A stretch of 64,000 bases of DNA from Delftia sp. PS-11 (GTDB lineage: Bacteria; Pseudomonadota; Gammaproteobacteria; Burkholderiales; Burkholderiaceae_C): contig NZ_JACSYA010000014.1 in the NCBI RefSeq assembly GCF_029870285.1, positions 1 through 64,000 on the forward strand. Direction: 5' to 3'. Position 1 is the stretch's first letter, and each line of letters starts with the position of its first letter. Under the pieces are notes generated by a model that had not been told where the DNA came from, ran no database searches, and saw nothing but the letters and a program-made list of their open reading frames with translations. This document shows positions 54,817 through 64,000 of the stretch, in pieces. Made by a program: the position numbers and the translations under genes.

Positions 54817-56481
54817 TCAGGGCGCTCCCAGTGCCTGCGCCAGTGCGCTGGCGCTGAAAGGCTGCCTTGCCGGCCATGCATCTGCCACGGCGCCGTGCCG
54901 GTAGGCCGCCAGCGCTGCGGCCTGCGCTGGCGCAAAGCCCTGTGCCCATAGCGCAGCGATCAGGCCTGCCAGGACGTCGCCGGTGCCACCGGTGGCCAGC
55001 CGCGCGTTGCCGGTAGGATTGATCCAGCAAGCCGCAGTCTCCTGCGGCGGTGTTGCTGGGCCTGAGGCGATCACGGTACCCGAGCCCTTGAGCAAGACCG
55101 TGCACTGCAGGCGTTGCGCCAGCTCCCGTGCCGCCTGCAGCCTGTCTGACTGCACCTGTGCGGTACTGCTTTCCAGCAGGCGTGCCGCCTCCAGAGGGTG
55201 GGGTGTCAGTACAGTGTGCTGCCCGCGTCCGGCGCGTTCGCGCAGCGCCTGGCTCAGGCGAGCATCCCCGGCGACGGCATTGAGCCCATCGGCATCCAGT
55301 ACCAGGCGGGGTGCCTGCGCCAGGATGTCTGCCATCCAGGGGCGTACCGCCTGCCCGCCGCCACAGCCGCAGACCACGGTGGCGTGCTGCCAGTCCTGGG
55401 TTTGCGGGTGTCGCAGCATGATTTCGGGCCAGGGGGCGGTCTGCCCCTGGCTGTCTTGGTCAAGCAGGCTGAGCATCACGCGTCCCGCTCCTCCATGCAG
55501 CGCCGCCAGCGCTGCCAGCCATGCGGCGCCGGTCATGGACATGCCGCGCAGCGCCAGTCCTTCGCCGCCCAGAATGGCCACGTCGCCATAGCTGCCTTTG
55601 TGGCTGGCATGCGCGCGAGGACTGGCCATGGTGCGCGTCGGCGCAAAAAGCAGGGCGCATGGTGCCATGCCGGGCGGCATGTCCCCGGCCTGCAATCCCG
55701 TGCCCAGATCGTCCCACCAGATTTGCCCGCAGGCATCGCGGCCTGCTCCGGTGAACAGGCCGGGGTGCAGGGTCAGCAGCGCCAGCGTGTGCCTCTGGCT
55801 GCTTTGGGCGGTGCTTTGTCCGGGGGTGAATGGAGGCAGATACTGTCCGCTGTCAGCATCCATGCCTGACGCGATGTCCACGCACAGCACCTGGCTGGGG
55901 CCGGCATGCAGGCTGTGCAGCAGCTCCACCAGGCGTGCATTGCTGCCTGTGGTGGCACTGGCGCGGCTTTGCAGACCGATGCCCAGCAGGGCGTCAATGC
56001 ACAGGTCGTGCGGACCCATGCCGTCCGGCTGCCGGGTGGTCCACTGCACGCCTGCCGCCAGTGCGTCATCCCATGCTGCCTGGGCGTCGGCAGGCATCTG
56101 GTGGCGCTCGCGCGTGCAACTGACCAGGATGCGGCAAGGCTGCGTGGCAAAAGCCGCTGTGGCATGCCATCGCTGCAGCCAGGCTGCAGCCTGCAGCCCG
56201 TCTCCGCCGTTGTTGCCCGGCCCGCAGGCGATCCAGATGGTGCGTGCATGGGGTGCCAGTGCCAGCGCCAGTCTGCCCACCGCCTCGCCGGCGCGCTGCA
56301 TCAGCGTGGGGCTGGGCCGCAGGGCTGCGGCATGTTTTTCCAGGGCGCGCGTGGCCTGGGTGTCGAACAGTGGCCAGCCGGCCGAATGGGCCGTGGTGCC
56401 AGGACAGGCGTGTGCAGAAGAGGCGGAGATGCGCAGCATGCTTTGAGCATAGCCGTCGCGCAGGTGGGCTTGCCCGGCCAT
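54817..56481 (-). CDS. nnr: Bifunctional NAD(P)HX epimerase/dehydratase
   Basis: 554 residues. The N-terminal epimerase half has GPGNNGGDGL and CIDALLGIGL; the C-terminal dehydratase half has ASHKGSYGDVAILGG, LDADGLNAVAGD and the ATP/ADP-site ARLATGGTGDVLAGLIAALW. It repairs hydrated NADH/NADPH. The start is uncertain: ATG 56481 is used; ATG 56439 (MLRISASS) gives a 540-residue form. It is four bases after the D-amino-acid dehydrogenase stop on the same strand. Confidence 0.92.
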   Translation of the reverse strand: MAGQAHLRDGYAQSMLRISASSAHACPGTTAHSAGWPLFDTQATRALEKHAAALRPSPTLMQRAGEAVGRLALALAPHARTIWIACGPGNNGGDGLQAAAWLQRWHATAAFATQPCRILVSCTRERHQMPADAQAAWDDALAAGVQWTTRQPDGMGPHDLCIDALLGIGLQSRASATTGSNARLVELLHSLHAGPSQVLCVDIASGMDADSGQYLPPFTPGQSTAQSSQRHTLALLTLHPGLFTGAGRDACGQIWWDDLGTGLQAGDMPPGMAPCALLFAPTRTMASPRAHASHKGSYGDVAILGGEGLALRGMSMTGAAWLAALAALHGGAGRVMLSLLDQDSQGQTAPWPEIMLRHPQTQDWQHATVVCGCGGGQAVRPWMADILAQAPRLVLDADGLNAVAGDARLSQALRERAGRGQHTVLTPHPLEAARLLESSTAQVQSDRLQAARELAQRLQCTVLLKGSGTVIASGPATPPQETAACWINPTGNARLATGGTGDVLAGLIAALWAQGFAPAQAAALAAYRHGAVADAWPARQPFSASALAQALGAP

Positions 56482-56485
56482 CGGA

Positions 56486-57763
56486 CTATCGGTTGAACCG
56501 GCGCGGGTCCAGCAGCGCGCTGTCCATGAAGCCGCTTCGGCCGCTGATCAGATCCGCCAGCATGCTGGCGCATCCCTGCGCAATCGCAGCGCCGCAGCTG
56601 CCATGGCCGAGATTGAGCCAGATGCCTGGCTGGCCGCTGGCGCCCAGCAGCGGCAGCCCGTCGGGGCTTTGCATGCGCGTGCCGTGCCAGATCTGCACGC
56701 CGGACGCGAGCATGGCACTGCCCGGAAACAGCATATTGAGCCGGTGGTACATGCGCTGCAGCGTGGCTTCGTGCATGGAGGGGCCGCGGCGGCCCAGCTC
56801 CGCGCCTGCCACGATGCGCATGCGCTGCCCCAGCCGGACCAGTGTCATCTGCTCGCTCCAGTCCACGATGGCATGGCGCGGTGCATAGCCCTGGTCACGA
56901 AGAGGGGCATTGACGCCATAGCCATGCAGCGCCACCAGGGGCAGGTGCACGCCGATCGGCGAGAGCAGGCTTTCGGCCTGTGCTCCGGCACAGACAACGA
57001 TGGCATCGTGGGGACGGGAGTTGTCTTCCTGGTGCAGTTGCACGCGGGCTGTGCGCCCTGCTGCGCCGGGATGCAACTGGCGCACTGCGCGCTGCGTTTC
57101 GAAGCGCACGCCTGCGTTCTGGGCGATTTGCCTCTGCATCAGCGTGGACAGTCGGCCATTGGCTGCGCCTGCCTGGGGGAAATACAGCGCGCCTGCAATG
57201 CGTGCTTCGTCGCCCAGCGAAGGTTCGCGCAGCCGTGTCTGCGCGGCATCCAGCGTTTCGCAGCGTGTGCCCGCATCGGCCAGTGCCGCCAGTGCCGGGC
57301 CGAGCTGTTCGTGCTCGGCCTCATTTCCCAGCAGTACCAGGCTGCCGGCCACATACTCCGGATCGAAGTCCCATTGCCGCCACAGCGACTGCTGCAGCTG
57401 CTGGCTGTGCTGTGTGAGTTTTTCGAGTGCGGCCATCGCCGGCGAGGGTGGGGCGCCGCTGCGCAGGCGGCGGCTGGCCTGCCGCCACTGCCATAGCCAG
57501 CGCAGTTGCGCGGTCAGGCCCGAGGCGCCCAGCCGTGGCAGCGCCTGCCTGCCTGGCAGATCGGGAGAGCGCTGGGCGGAGCAAATGCCCTGGACGCTCC
57601 AGGGCTGGAGCAGGCTGGGGCCCAGCCAGCCTGCATGTCCGAAGCTGGCCTCCTCGGCCGCCGTGCCGTGGCGCTCATAGACAGTGACCTCATGGCCTGC
57701 CTGGGCCAGTGCGTGGGCGGTGGCAACGCCGATGCTGCCTGCGCCCACAATCGCGATGTTCAT
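56486..57763 (-). CDS. D-amino-acid dehydrogenase (DadA-like)
   Basis: 425 residues. The FAD-binding Rossmann motif MNIAIVGAGSIGVATAHALA opens it, and the closing segment LGHGSCGAAIAQGCASMLADL is typical of the DAO/DadA family. The GHAGWLGPSLLQPW segment near residue 42 fits DadA. Oxidation of D-amino acids with electrons to the respiratory chain is the likely reaction. Together with the NAD(P)HX enzyme it forms a two-gene unit, transcribed away from rpsB. Confidence 0.82.
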   Translation of the reverse strand: MNIAIVGAGSIGVATAHALAQAGHEVTVYERHGTAAEEASFGHAGWLGPSLLQPWSVQGICSAQRSPDLPGRQALPRLGASGLTAQLRWLWQWRQASRRLRSGAPPSPAMAALEKLTQHSQQLQQSLWRQWDFDPEYVAGSLVLLGNEAEHEQLGPALAALADAGTRCETLDAAQTRLREPSLGDEARIAGALYFPQAGAANGRLSTLMQRQIAQNAGVRFETQRAVRQLHPGAAGRTARVQLHQEDNSRPHDAIVVCAGAQAESLLSPIGVHLPLVALHGYGVNAPLRDQGYAPRHAIVDWSEQMTLVRLGQRMRIVAGAELGRRGPSMHEATLQRMYHRLNMLFPGSAMLASGVQIWHGTRMQSPDGLPLLGASGQPGIWLNLGHGSCGAAIAQGCASMLADLISGRSGFMDSALLDPRRFNR

Positions 57764-58119
57764 TTTCTAGGGGGAATCTGCTGAATTGCCCGGATTATCA
57801 AGCGTACTAAGCTATCACTACGGGAGTGCATGCATCTTCCTTGCGGTTCGGTGCAGTGACCGCTTTCGATGCGATGGCTTGGATGTTGGTCTGGTGTGTG
57901 CTAGAATCTTGCGGCTTTGCTAAGGGTTCACCCTGATTTTCTCTGTTTTTCAGAGCAGGCGTGAAGTCCGGCCGGCGTGGTTCCCTGCCCAGGTGCAGGC
58001 GCATGTCACCGCTGTGCAGGCAAGGCTCAATCGCAAACCAGTCCCTTCAAGGTGTTGCGCGTCCTGCATGGGCCGCAATTGTCGGGCTGGATTTTAGACC
58101 TAACCTTTGAGGTAATCAT
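57764..58119. other. Leader/intergenic region upstream of rpsB
   Basis: No coding gene. It holds the rpsB promoter at 57879-57907 and then about 200 bases of leader with several small inverted repeats. E. coli rpsB is autoregulated through its leader by S2; a similar arrangement is possible here but no conserved motif can be confirmed by eye. Confidence 0.6.
57879..57907 (+). promoter_or_regulatory. Sigma-70 promoter of rpsB-tsf
   Basis: TTGGAT (57879-57884) and TAGAAT (57902-57907) are separated by 17 bases, a good -35/-10 match. TG before TAGAAT adds an extended -10 (TGTGC-TAGAAT is imperfect). It is about 212 bases upstream of the rpsB ATG. Confidence 0.65.
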
Positions 58120-58872
58120 ATGTCCGTCACTATGCGCGATATGCTGGAAGCAGGCGTCCACTTCGGTCACCAGACCCGCTTCTGGAACCCCAAGATGGCT
58201 CCGTTCATCTTCGGCCACCGCAACAAGATCCACATCATCAACCTGGAAAAGTCGCTGCCGATGTTCCAGGAAGCCCAGAAGTTCGTGAAGCAGCTCGCTT
58301 CCAACGGCGGCACCATCCTGATGGTGGGCACCAAGCGCCAGGCCCGTGAGCTGGTGGCTGCAGAAGCCCAGCGCGCTGGCGTTCCTTATGTTGACCAGCG
58401 CTGGCTGGGCGGCATGCTGACCAACTTCAAGACCGTCAAGACCTCGATCAAGCGTCTGAAGGAAATGAAGGCTCAGCAGGAAGCCGGCCTGGAATCCATG
58501 AGCAAGAAGGAACAGCTGATGTTCGTTCGCGAACTGGAAAAGCTGGAAAAGGACATCGGCGGCATCCAGGACATGAACAGCCTGCCTGACGCCATCTTCG
58601 TGATCGACGTGGGCTTCCACAAGATTGCCGTGGCCGAAGCCAAGAAGCTGGGCATCCCTCTGGTCGGCGTGGTGGACTCCAACCACAACCCCGATGGCAT
58701 CGACTATGTCATCCCCGGCAACGACGACTCCGCCAAGGCCGTGCAACTGTACGCCCAGGGCATCGCTGACGCGATCCTGGAAGGCCGCGCTGCCGCGCTC
58801 AACGATGTGGTCAAGGCTGCATCCGGCGAGAACGGCGACGAGTTCGTGGAAGTGGAAGAATCCGCTGCCTGA
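58120..58872 (+). CDS. rpsB: 30S ribosomal protein S2
   Basis: 250 residues. [26 protein letters not shown] at the start and [16 protein letters not shown] are the S2 signatures. GAGG lies upstream of the ATG. A terminator/attenuator follows before tsf. Confidence 0.98.
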   Translation: MSVTMRDMLEAGVHFGHQTRFWNPKMAPFIFGHRNKIHIINLEKSLPMFQEAQKFVKQLASNGGTILMVGTKRQARELVAAEAQRAGVPYVDQRWLGGMLTNFKTVKTSIKRLKEMKAQQEAGLESMSKKEQLMFVRELEKLEKDIGGIQDMNSLPDAIFVIDVGFHKIAVAEAKKLGIPLVGVVDSNHNPDGIDYVIPGNDDSAKAVQLYAQGIADAILEGRAAALNDVVKAASGENGDEFVEVEESAA

Positions 58873-58914
58873 TAGCGCCTGTCCGGCTCGGCGACTTCAT
58901 CGCTGAATCAAAAG

Positions 58915-58940
58915 CGGGGCTCAGGTAGCCCCGTTTTTTT
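58915..58940 (+). terminator. Attenuator/terminator between rpsB and tsf
   Basis: CGGGGCT (58915-58921), loop of five, AGCCCCG (58927-58933) and TTTTTTT (58934-58940). Partial read-through would set tsf levels below rpsB, as is usual in this operon. Confidence 0.85.
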
Positions 58941-58984
58941 AGCCGAAATCCTGTAACGAATCGAACTGACACTGGAGAAATACG

Positions 58985-59881
58985 ATGGCTGCAATTACCG
59001 CAAGCATGGTGGCTGAACTGCGCGCAAAGACCGATGCGCCGATGATGGAATGCAAGAAGGCCCTGACCGAAGCCGAAGGCGATCTGGTCAAGGCTGAAGA
59101 GCTGCTGCGCGTCAAGCTCGGCACCAAGGCTGGCAAGGCTGCCTCGCGCGTGACCGCTGAAGGCGTGATCGCCGCTTTCATCGAAGGCAACAAGGGCGCC
59201 ATGATCGAAGTCAACAGCGAAACCGACTTCGTGTCCAAGAACGACAGCTTCATCGCCATGGCCAACGCCGCTGCCAAGCTGATCGCCGAGCACAACCCCG
59301 CCGATGTGGCTGCCCTGGGCGCTCTGGCCTACGAGCAGGACGGCTTCGGCCCCACGCTGGAAGACGTGCGCAAGGGCCTGATCGGCAAGATCGGCGAGAA
59401 CATGTCCTTCCGCCGCTTCAAGCGCTTCGAAGGCACCAGCCTGGCTTCCTACCTGCACGGCTCGCGCATCGGCGTGGTCGTCGAGTTCGACGGCGATGCA
59501 GTGGCCGCCAAGGATGTCGCCATGCACGTGGCCGCCATGAAGCCCGTGTCCGTGACCAGCGCCGACGTGCCCGCCGAGCTGATCGAGAAGGAGCGCACTG
59601 TCGCTGCTGCCAAGGCTGCCGAATCCGGCAAGCCTGCCGACATCGTCGCCAAGATGGTCGAAGGCTCGGTGCAGAAGTACCTCAAGGAAGTCTCGCTGGC
59701 TGACCAGGTCTTCGTGAAGGCCGCCGACGGCAAGCAGACCGTGGCCCAGATGCTCAAGGCCGCCAACACCAACGTCAAGGGCTTTACCCTGTACGTCGTG
59801 GGCGAAGGCATCGAGAAGAAGGTGGACGACTTCGCCGCCGAAGTGGCTGCCCAGGTCGCTGCTGCCAAGGCTGGCGCCTGA
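58985..59881 (+). CDS. tsf: Elongation factor Ts
   Basis: 298 residues. [30 protein letters not shown] is the N-terminal EF-Ts signature, [12 protein letters not shown] the core. It exchanges GDP for GTP on EF-Tu. Confidence 0.98.
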   Translation: MAAITASMVAELRAKTDAPMMECKKALTEAEGDLVKAEELLRVKLGTKAGKAASRVTAEGVIAAFIEGNKGAMIEVNSETDFVSKNDSFIAMANAAAKLIAEHNPADVAALGALAYEQDGFGPTLEDVRKGLIGKIGENMSFRRFKRFEGTSLASYLHGSRIGVVVEFDGDAVAAKDVAMHVAAMKPVSVTSADVPAELIEKERTVAAAKAAESGKPADIVAKMVEGSVQKYLKEVSLADQVFVKAADGKQTVAQMLKAANTNVKGFTLYVVGEGIEKKVDDFAAEVAAQVAAAKAGA

Positions 59882-59945
59882 GTCACTGAGCGACTGAACC
59901 GTTCCCTTCACCCACCATCATCACCCATCATTTCGGAGAAACACC

Positions 59946-60668
59946 ATGTCCAACGCCGCACCGGCCCACAAGCGCATTTTGCTCAAGCTGTCTGGTGAGG
60001 CGCTGATGGGCGATGATGCCTTTGGCATCAACCGCGCCACCATCGAGCGCATGGTGTCCGAAATCGCCGAAGTCACCAAGGTCGGTGTCGAGGTGGCGGT
60101 GGTGATCGGCGGAGGGAACATCTTCCGTGGCGTGGCGGGCGGCTCGGTCGGCATGGACCGCGCCACCGCCGACTACATGGGCATGCTGGCCACCGTGATG
60201 AATGCGCTGGCGCTGGCCGACGCTATGGACAAGCAGGGGCTGACGGCCCGCGTGATGTCGGCCATTGCCATCGAGCAGGTGGTCGAGCCCTATGTGCGCC
60301 CCAAGGCGCTGCAGTATCTCGAAGAAGGCAAGGTGGTGGTGTTCGCTGCCGGCACCGGCAACCCTTTCTTCACGACCGACACGGCTGCTGCGCTGCGTGG
60401 TGCCGAGATCGGTGCTGAAGTGGTGCTCAAGGCCACCAAGGTCGACGGTGTCTACACCGACGATCCGATGAAGAATCCCGAAGCTACCCGCTACGCCAAG
60501 CTGGCCTTCGATGAGGCGATTTCGCGCAATCTGGGCATCATGGACGCCACGGCGTTTGCGCTGTGCCGCGACCAGAAGCTCCCGATCCGGGTGTTCTCCA
60601 TCGTCAAGCCCGGCGCGCTGCTGCGTGTGGTCATGGGTGAGGACGAAGGTACGCTGGTGTACGCTTGA
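59946..60668 (+). CDS. pyrH: UMP kinase
   Basis: 240 residues. [25 protein letters not shown], and [20 protein letters not shown] are the bacterial UMP kinase motifs. It makes UDP for RNA and envelope precursors. It starts 65 bases after tsf. Confidence 0.97.
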   Translation: MSNAAPAHKRILLKLSGEALMGDDAFGINRATIERMVSEIAEVTKVGVEVAVVIGGGNIFRGVAGGSVGMDRATADYMGMLATVMNALALADAMDKQGLTARVMSAIAIEQVVEPYVRPKALQYLEEGKVVVFAAGTGNPFFTTDTAAALRGAEIGAEVVLKATKVDGVYTDDPMKNPEATRYAKLAFDEAISRNLGIMDATAFALCRDQKLPIRVFSIVKPGALLRVVMGEDEGTLVYA

Positions 60669-60711
60669 GCGTTTCCATACCGCGTAGCAAGGCCCGACAA
60701 GGAACAAGAAC

Positions 60712-61272
60712 ATGACGATTGCAGACATCAAGAAGACCACCGAAGCCAAGATGGGCCAGTCCATCGAGGCGCTGAAGAACAATCTGTCGCGCATCCGTAC
60801 CGGACGCGCCAATCCGGCGCTGCTGGATGCCATCCATGTCGAGTACTATGGCTCCATGGTGCCGCTGTCCCAGGTGGCCAACGTGTCCCTGCTCGATGCG
60901 CGCACCATCAGCGTGCAGCCCTGGGAAAAGAACATGGCAGCCAAGGTGGAAAAAGCCATCCGCGAAAGCGATCTGGGGCTCAATCCTGCTGCCATGGGTG
61001 ACCTCATCCGCGTGCCCATGCCGCCGATGAGCGAAGAGCGCCGCAAGGAAATGACCAAGCTGGCGCGCAACGAAGGCGAAGCCTCCAAGGTGGCTGTGCG
61101 CAACCTGCGCCGCGATGCCAACGAAGCGGTCAAGAAGCTGGTCAAGGACAAGGAAGCTTCTGAAGACGATCAAAAGCGCTCCGAAGCCGATATCCAGAAG
61201 CTGACCGACAAGCACATCGCCGAAGTCGATGTGCTCGTGGCTGCCAAGGAACAAGACATCATGGCGGTCTGA
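60712..61272 (+). CDS. frr: Ribosome recycling factor
   Basis: 186 residues. [17 protein letters not shown] and [20 protein letters not shown] define RRF. It splits post-termination ribosomes with EF-G. Confidence 0.97.
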   Translation: MTIADIKKTTEAKMGQSIEALKNNLSRIRTGRANPALLDAIHVEYYGSMVPLSQVANVSLLDARTISVQPWEKNMAAKVEKAIRESDLGLNPAAMGDLIRVPMPPMSEERRKEMTKLARNEGEASKVAVRNLRRDANEAVKKLVKDKEASEDDQKRSEADIQKLTDKHIAEVDVLVAAKEQDIMAV

Positions 61273-61303
61273 GGCGGCTGCCTCGGACACGGGATCTCCA
61301 CTT

Positions 61304-62053
<750 letters not shown>

Positions 62054-62063
62054 AAGGGGAGCC

Positions 62064-62918
62064 ATGCTCAAGCAGCGAGTCATCACCGCCCTGGTATTGC
62101 TGGCCATTTTGCTGCCTGCGCTCTTCTACCCTTCCGGCATGGCATTTGCAGCGGTTGTGCTGGTGCTGATGGCGGCAGGCGCCTGGGAATGGGGGCGGCT
62201 CAATGGCTTTGGCGCTGCAGGCTCCGTTGCCATTGGCGCCGTGTGCACCCTGATGTGTTTGGGGTCGTGGGCTGCCGGCTGGCTGGAGCGCCCTCTGGGC
62301 GCCGTGTGGATCGTGGCTGGCGCGGCCTGGGTTCTGGGGGGCGCGGCGCTGCTGCGCGCCGGTGTGGCCGGCTGGCCACGCATCGCCGCGCCGCTGCGCC
62401 TGGTGGGCGGCGTTCTGGCACTGTGGGTGGCCTGGATGGCCGCCGTGCAGGCGCGGCTGATCGGCATCAACTTCCTTCTTTCGGTGCTGGTGCTCGTCTG
62501 GGCCGCCGACATCTTTGCCTACTTCGCAGGGCGCCGCTTCGGCCTGCGCTTCACCCGCTCCAAGCTGGCACCCTCCATCAGCCCCGGCAAAAGCTGGGAG
62601 GGAGTCTGGGGCGGCATGGCCGGCGTGCTGGCCCTGGCGCTGGCCTGGACCTGGGCGGACCGCCACTACGCCGTGGCTGTGTCCAGTTTCTATTCCCTGC
62701 TGCTGGCGCGCGGAGCCTGGCTCCTGCTGCTGGCGGCAGTCTTCATGGCTGTGATGAGCGTGGTCGGCGACCTGGTCGAATCCCTCATCAAGCGCAGCGT
62801 AGGCGTCAAGGACAGCAGTGGCCTGCTGCCCGGCCATGGCGGGGTGCTCGATCGCATCGATGCCCTGCTGCCGACCTTGCCTCTGGCCATGATGCTTTCC
62901 TCTTTTGCGCAGTCATGA
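62064..62918 (+). CDS. cdsA: Phosphatidate cytidylyltransferase
   Basis: 284 residues, about eight transmembrane helices. The signature [25 protein letters not shown] is at the C-terminal end. It makes CDP-diacylglycerol for phospholipids. Its stop overlaps dxr's start (ATGA). Confidence 0.94.
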   Translation: MLKQRVITALVLLAILLPALFYPSGMAFAAVVLVLMAAGAWEWGRLNGFGAAGSVAIGAVCTLMCLGSWAAGWLERPLGAVWIVAGAAWVLGGAALLRAGVAGWPRIAAPLRLVGGVLALWVAWMAAVQARLIGINFLLSVLVLVWAADIFAYFAGRRFGLRFTRSKLAPSISPGKSWEGVWGGMAGVLALALAWTWADRHYAVAVSSFYSLLLARGAWLLLLAAVFMAVMSVVGDLVESLIKRSVGVKDSSGLLPGHGGVLDRIDALLPTLPLAMMLSSFAQS

Positions 62919-64000
62919 AGCAGAAAATCACTGTCCTGGGCTCCACGGGCTCCATCGGCACCAATACCCTGGATGTACTGGCCCGCCACCGCGACCGCTA
63001 TGAGGTGTTCGCGCTCAGCGCTGCCACGCAGGTCGATCTGATGCTGCACCAGTGTGCCGAGTTCCGCCCGGTCTATGCGGTCATGGCCAGCGCCGCCCAC
63101 GCACGCGAACTGGCGGACAAGCTGCGCGACAACGGCATCGGCACCGAAGTGCTGCAGGCGGACGATGCCCTGCAGCAGATTGCATCCCATCCCGAAGTGG
63201 ATGCCGTCATGGCGGCCATTGTCGGCGCGGCGGGTCTGGCACCCTGCATGGCTGCGGCACGCGCCGGCAAGCGTCTGCTGCTGGCCAACAAGGAGGCCCT
63301 GGTGGTGGGCGGGGCGCTGTTCATGGACACGGTCAGGCGCCATGGTGCGACGCTGCTGCCCATCGACAGCGAGCATTCAGCCATTTTCCAATGCCTTCCG
63401 GAGGACCGCACGAGCTGGCCGCAGCGCGTGGACAGCCTGCTGCTGACCGCCTCGGGCGGGCCGTTCCGCCAGCGCGATCCTTCGACCTTGTCGCAGATCA
63501 CGCCCGAGCAGGCGTGTGCCCATCCGAATTTCTCCATGGGCCGCAAGATCTCGGTGGATTCGGCGACCATGATGAACAAGGCGCTCGAAGTCATCGAGGC
63601 CCGCTGGCTGTTCGATATGGCGCCCGACAGAATCCAGGTTGTGATCCATCCACAGCAGATCGTGCACTCCATGGTGCAGTTCAAGGACTCCTCCGTGCTG
63701 GCGCAACTGGGCACGCCCGACATGCGCGTACCCATTGCCTGCGGCCTGGCCTGGCCTCAGCGCATTGCCAGCGGCGCCGCGCCACTGGATTTCGCACGGC
63801 TGGCCGCGCTGACCTTTGAGGAGGCCGATGCCGTGCGCTTTCCCGGCCTGCACCTGTCATGGCAGGCGCTGCGTGCCAGCGAGGGAACTACAGCCGTGCT
63901 CAACGCTTCCAATGAAATCGCCGTGTCTGCATTTCTGGACAGGCGCCTGGCGTTTGACCGCATACATGCCGTGAATCTGCGCACCCTGGAAGCGGTCTCT
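62915..64000 (+). CDS. dxr: 1-deoxy-D-xylulose 5-phosphate reductoisomerase, partial
   Basis: 362 codons of the expected ~398 before the window end. [25 protein letters not shown] carries the NADPH-binding motif, [12 protein letters not shown] and [14 protein letters not shown] the metal/substrate site, and [22 protein letters not shown] the following block. It performs the committed step of the MEP isoprenoid pathway, which supplies the substrates of UppS. The start overlaps cdsA's stop, suggesting coupling. The C-terminus is outside the window. Confidence 0.96.
   Translation, partial: MKQKITVLGSTGSIGTNTLDVLARHRDRYEVFALSAATQVDLMLHQCAEFRPVYAVMASAAHARELADKLRDNGIGTEVLQADDALQQIASHPEVDAVMAAIVGAAGLAPCMAAARAGKRLLLANKEALVVGGALFMDTVRRHGATLLPIDSEHSAIFQCLPEDRTSWPQRVDSLLLTASGGPFRQRDPSTLSQITPEQACAHPNFSMGRKISVDSATMMNKALEVIEARWLFDMAPDRIQVVIHPQQIVHSMVQFKDSSVLAQLGTPDMRVPIACGLAWPQRIASGAAPLDFARLAALTFEEADAVRFPGLHLSWQALRASEGTTAVLNASNEIAVSAFLDRRLAFDRIHAVNLRTLEAVS

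Noticed and set aside
54817..55105. Minus-strand frame overlapping rnr (54302-55105)
   Set aside because: Shadow of the rnr 3' end and the nnr gene; no conserved features.

Overview
The window is GC-rich, densely coded chromosomal DNA from a betaproteobacterium, most likely of the family Comamonadaceae (Comamonas/Delftia/Acidovorax type). This rests on the gene content and order: glnA, a DUF4124 gene, ntrB and ntrC; rpsB-tsf-pyrH-frr-uppS-cdsA-dxr; many LysR regulators; and a Bug-type solute receptor. No database search was possible, so the species is not named. Almost everything is core or ordinary accessory chromosome. I see no prophage, no insertion sequence with a transposase and no CRISPR array.

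Layout. 0.16-4.9 kb: exported beta-propeller protein, Tat-exported polysaccharide deacetylase, sterol-desaturase-like membrane hydroxylase, CysZ/EI24-like membrane protein and a molybdopterin-binding-domain protein. 4.8-10.9 kb: nitrogen control region, with glnA behind a sigma-54 promoter and NtrC boxes (one inside the preceding gene), then a DUF4124 protein, NtrB and NtrC. 10.9-17.6 kb: exonuclease III, a nucleoside-hydrolase-like protein, a giant FAD/Fe-S dehydrogenase (YdiJ type) with divergent LysR regulator, and DoxX. 17.6-19.1 kb: an AT-rich orphan membrane gene and the decayed tail of a TRAP transporter permease. 19.1-24.3 kb: a sugar-acid catabolic cluster (DapA-family aldolase, enolase-superfamily dehydratase, PdxA-like dehydrogenase, Bug receptor) with divergent LysR.

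24.4-34.6 kb: metallophosphatase, folA, a DsbA-like thiol protein, an MBL-fold protein lacking its metal ligands, a LysR regulator, thyA, a lipoprotein, a second D-2-hydroxyacid dehydrogenase, DUF2069, YihY and an Mpo1-like protein. 34.7-41.2 kb: three alpha/beta hydrolases, YpeA acetyltransferase, metY, a CBS-domain protein, aroC and a lower-GC insertion-like stretch. 41.3-44.3 kb: nrdR, glyA (behind a recognisable ZTP riboswitch) and a lytic transglycosylase. 44.5-44.9 kb: a LexA box followed by a small unrecognised ORF with its own terminator. 45-54.8 kb: a 1256-residue DUF748/AsmA-like protein, a DUF349 protein, three identical tRNA-Leu(CAG) genes and RNase R. 54.8-64 kb: NAD(P)HX repair enzyme, D-amino-acid dehydrogenase, then rpsB, tsf, pyrH, frr, uppS, cdsA and dxr, with dxr cut by the window end.

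How they work together. The glnA-ntrBC block senses and responds to nitrogen limitation. folA, thyA and glyA (ZTP-controlled) form the one-carbon/thymidylate axis, and nrdR controls dNTP supply. The final block couples translation elongation and ribosome recycling with UMP kinase, undecaprenyl-PP, CDP-diacylglycerol and isoprenoid synthesis. The most interesting unexplained items are the LexA-box small ORF, the MBL-fold protein with substituted ligands, the 150-bp inverted-repeat element touching the folA stop codon, and the possibly frameshifted AT-rich orphan gene.
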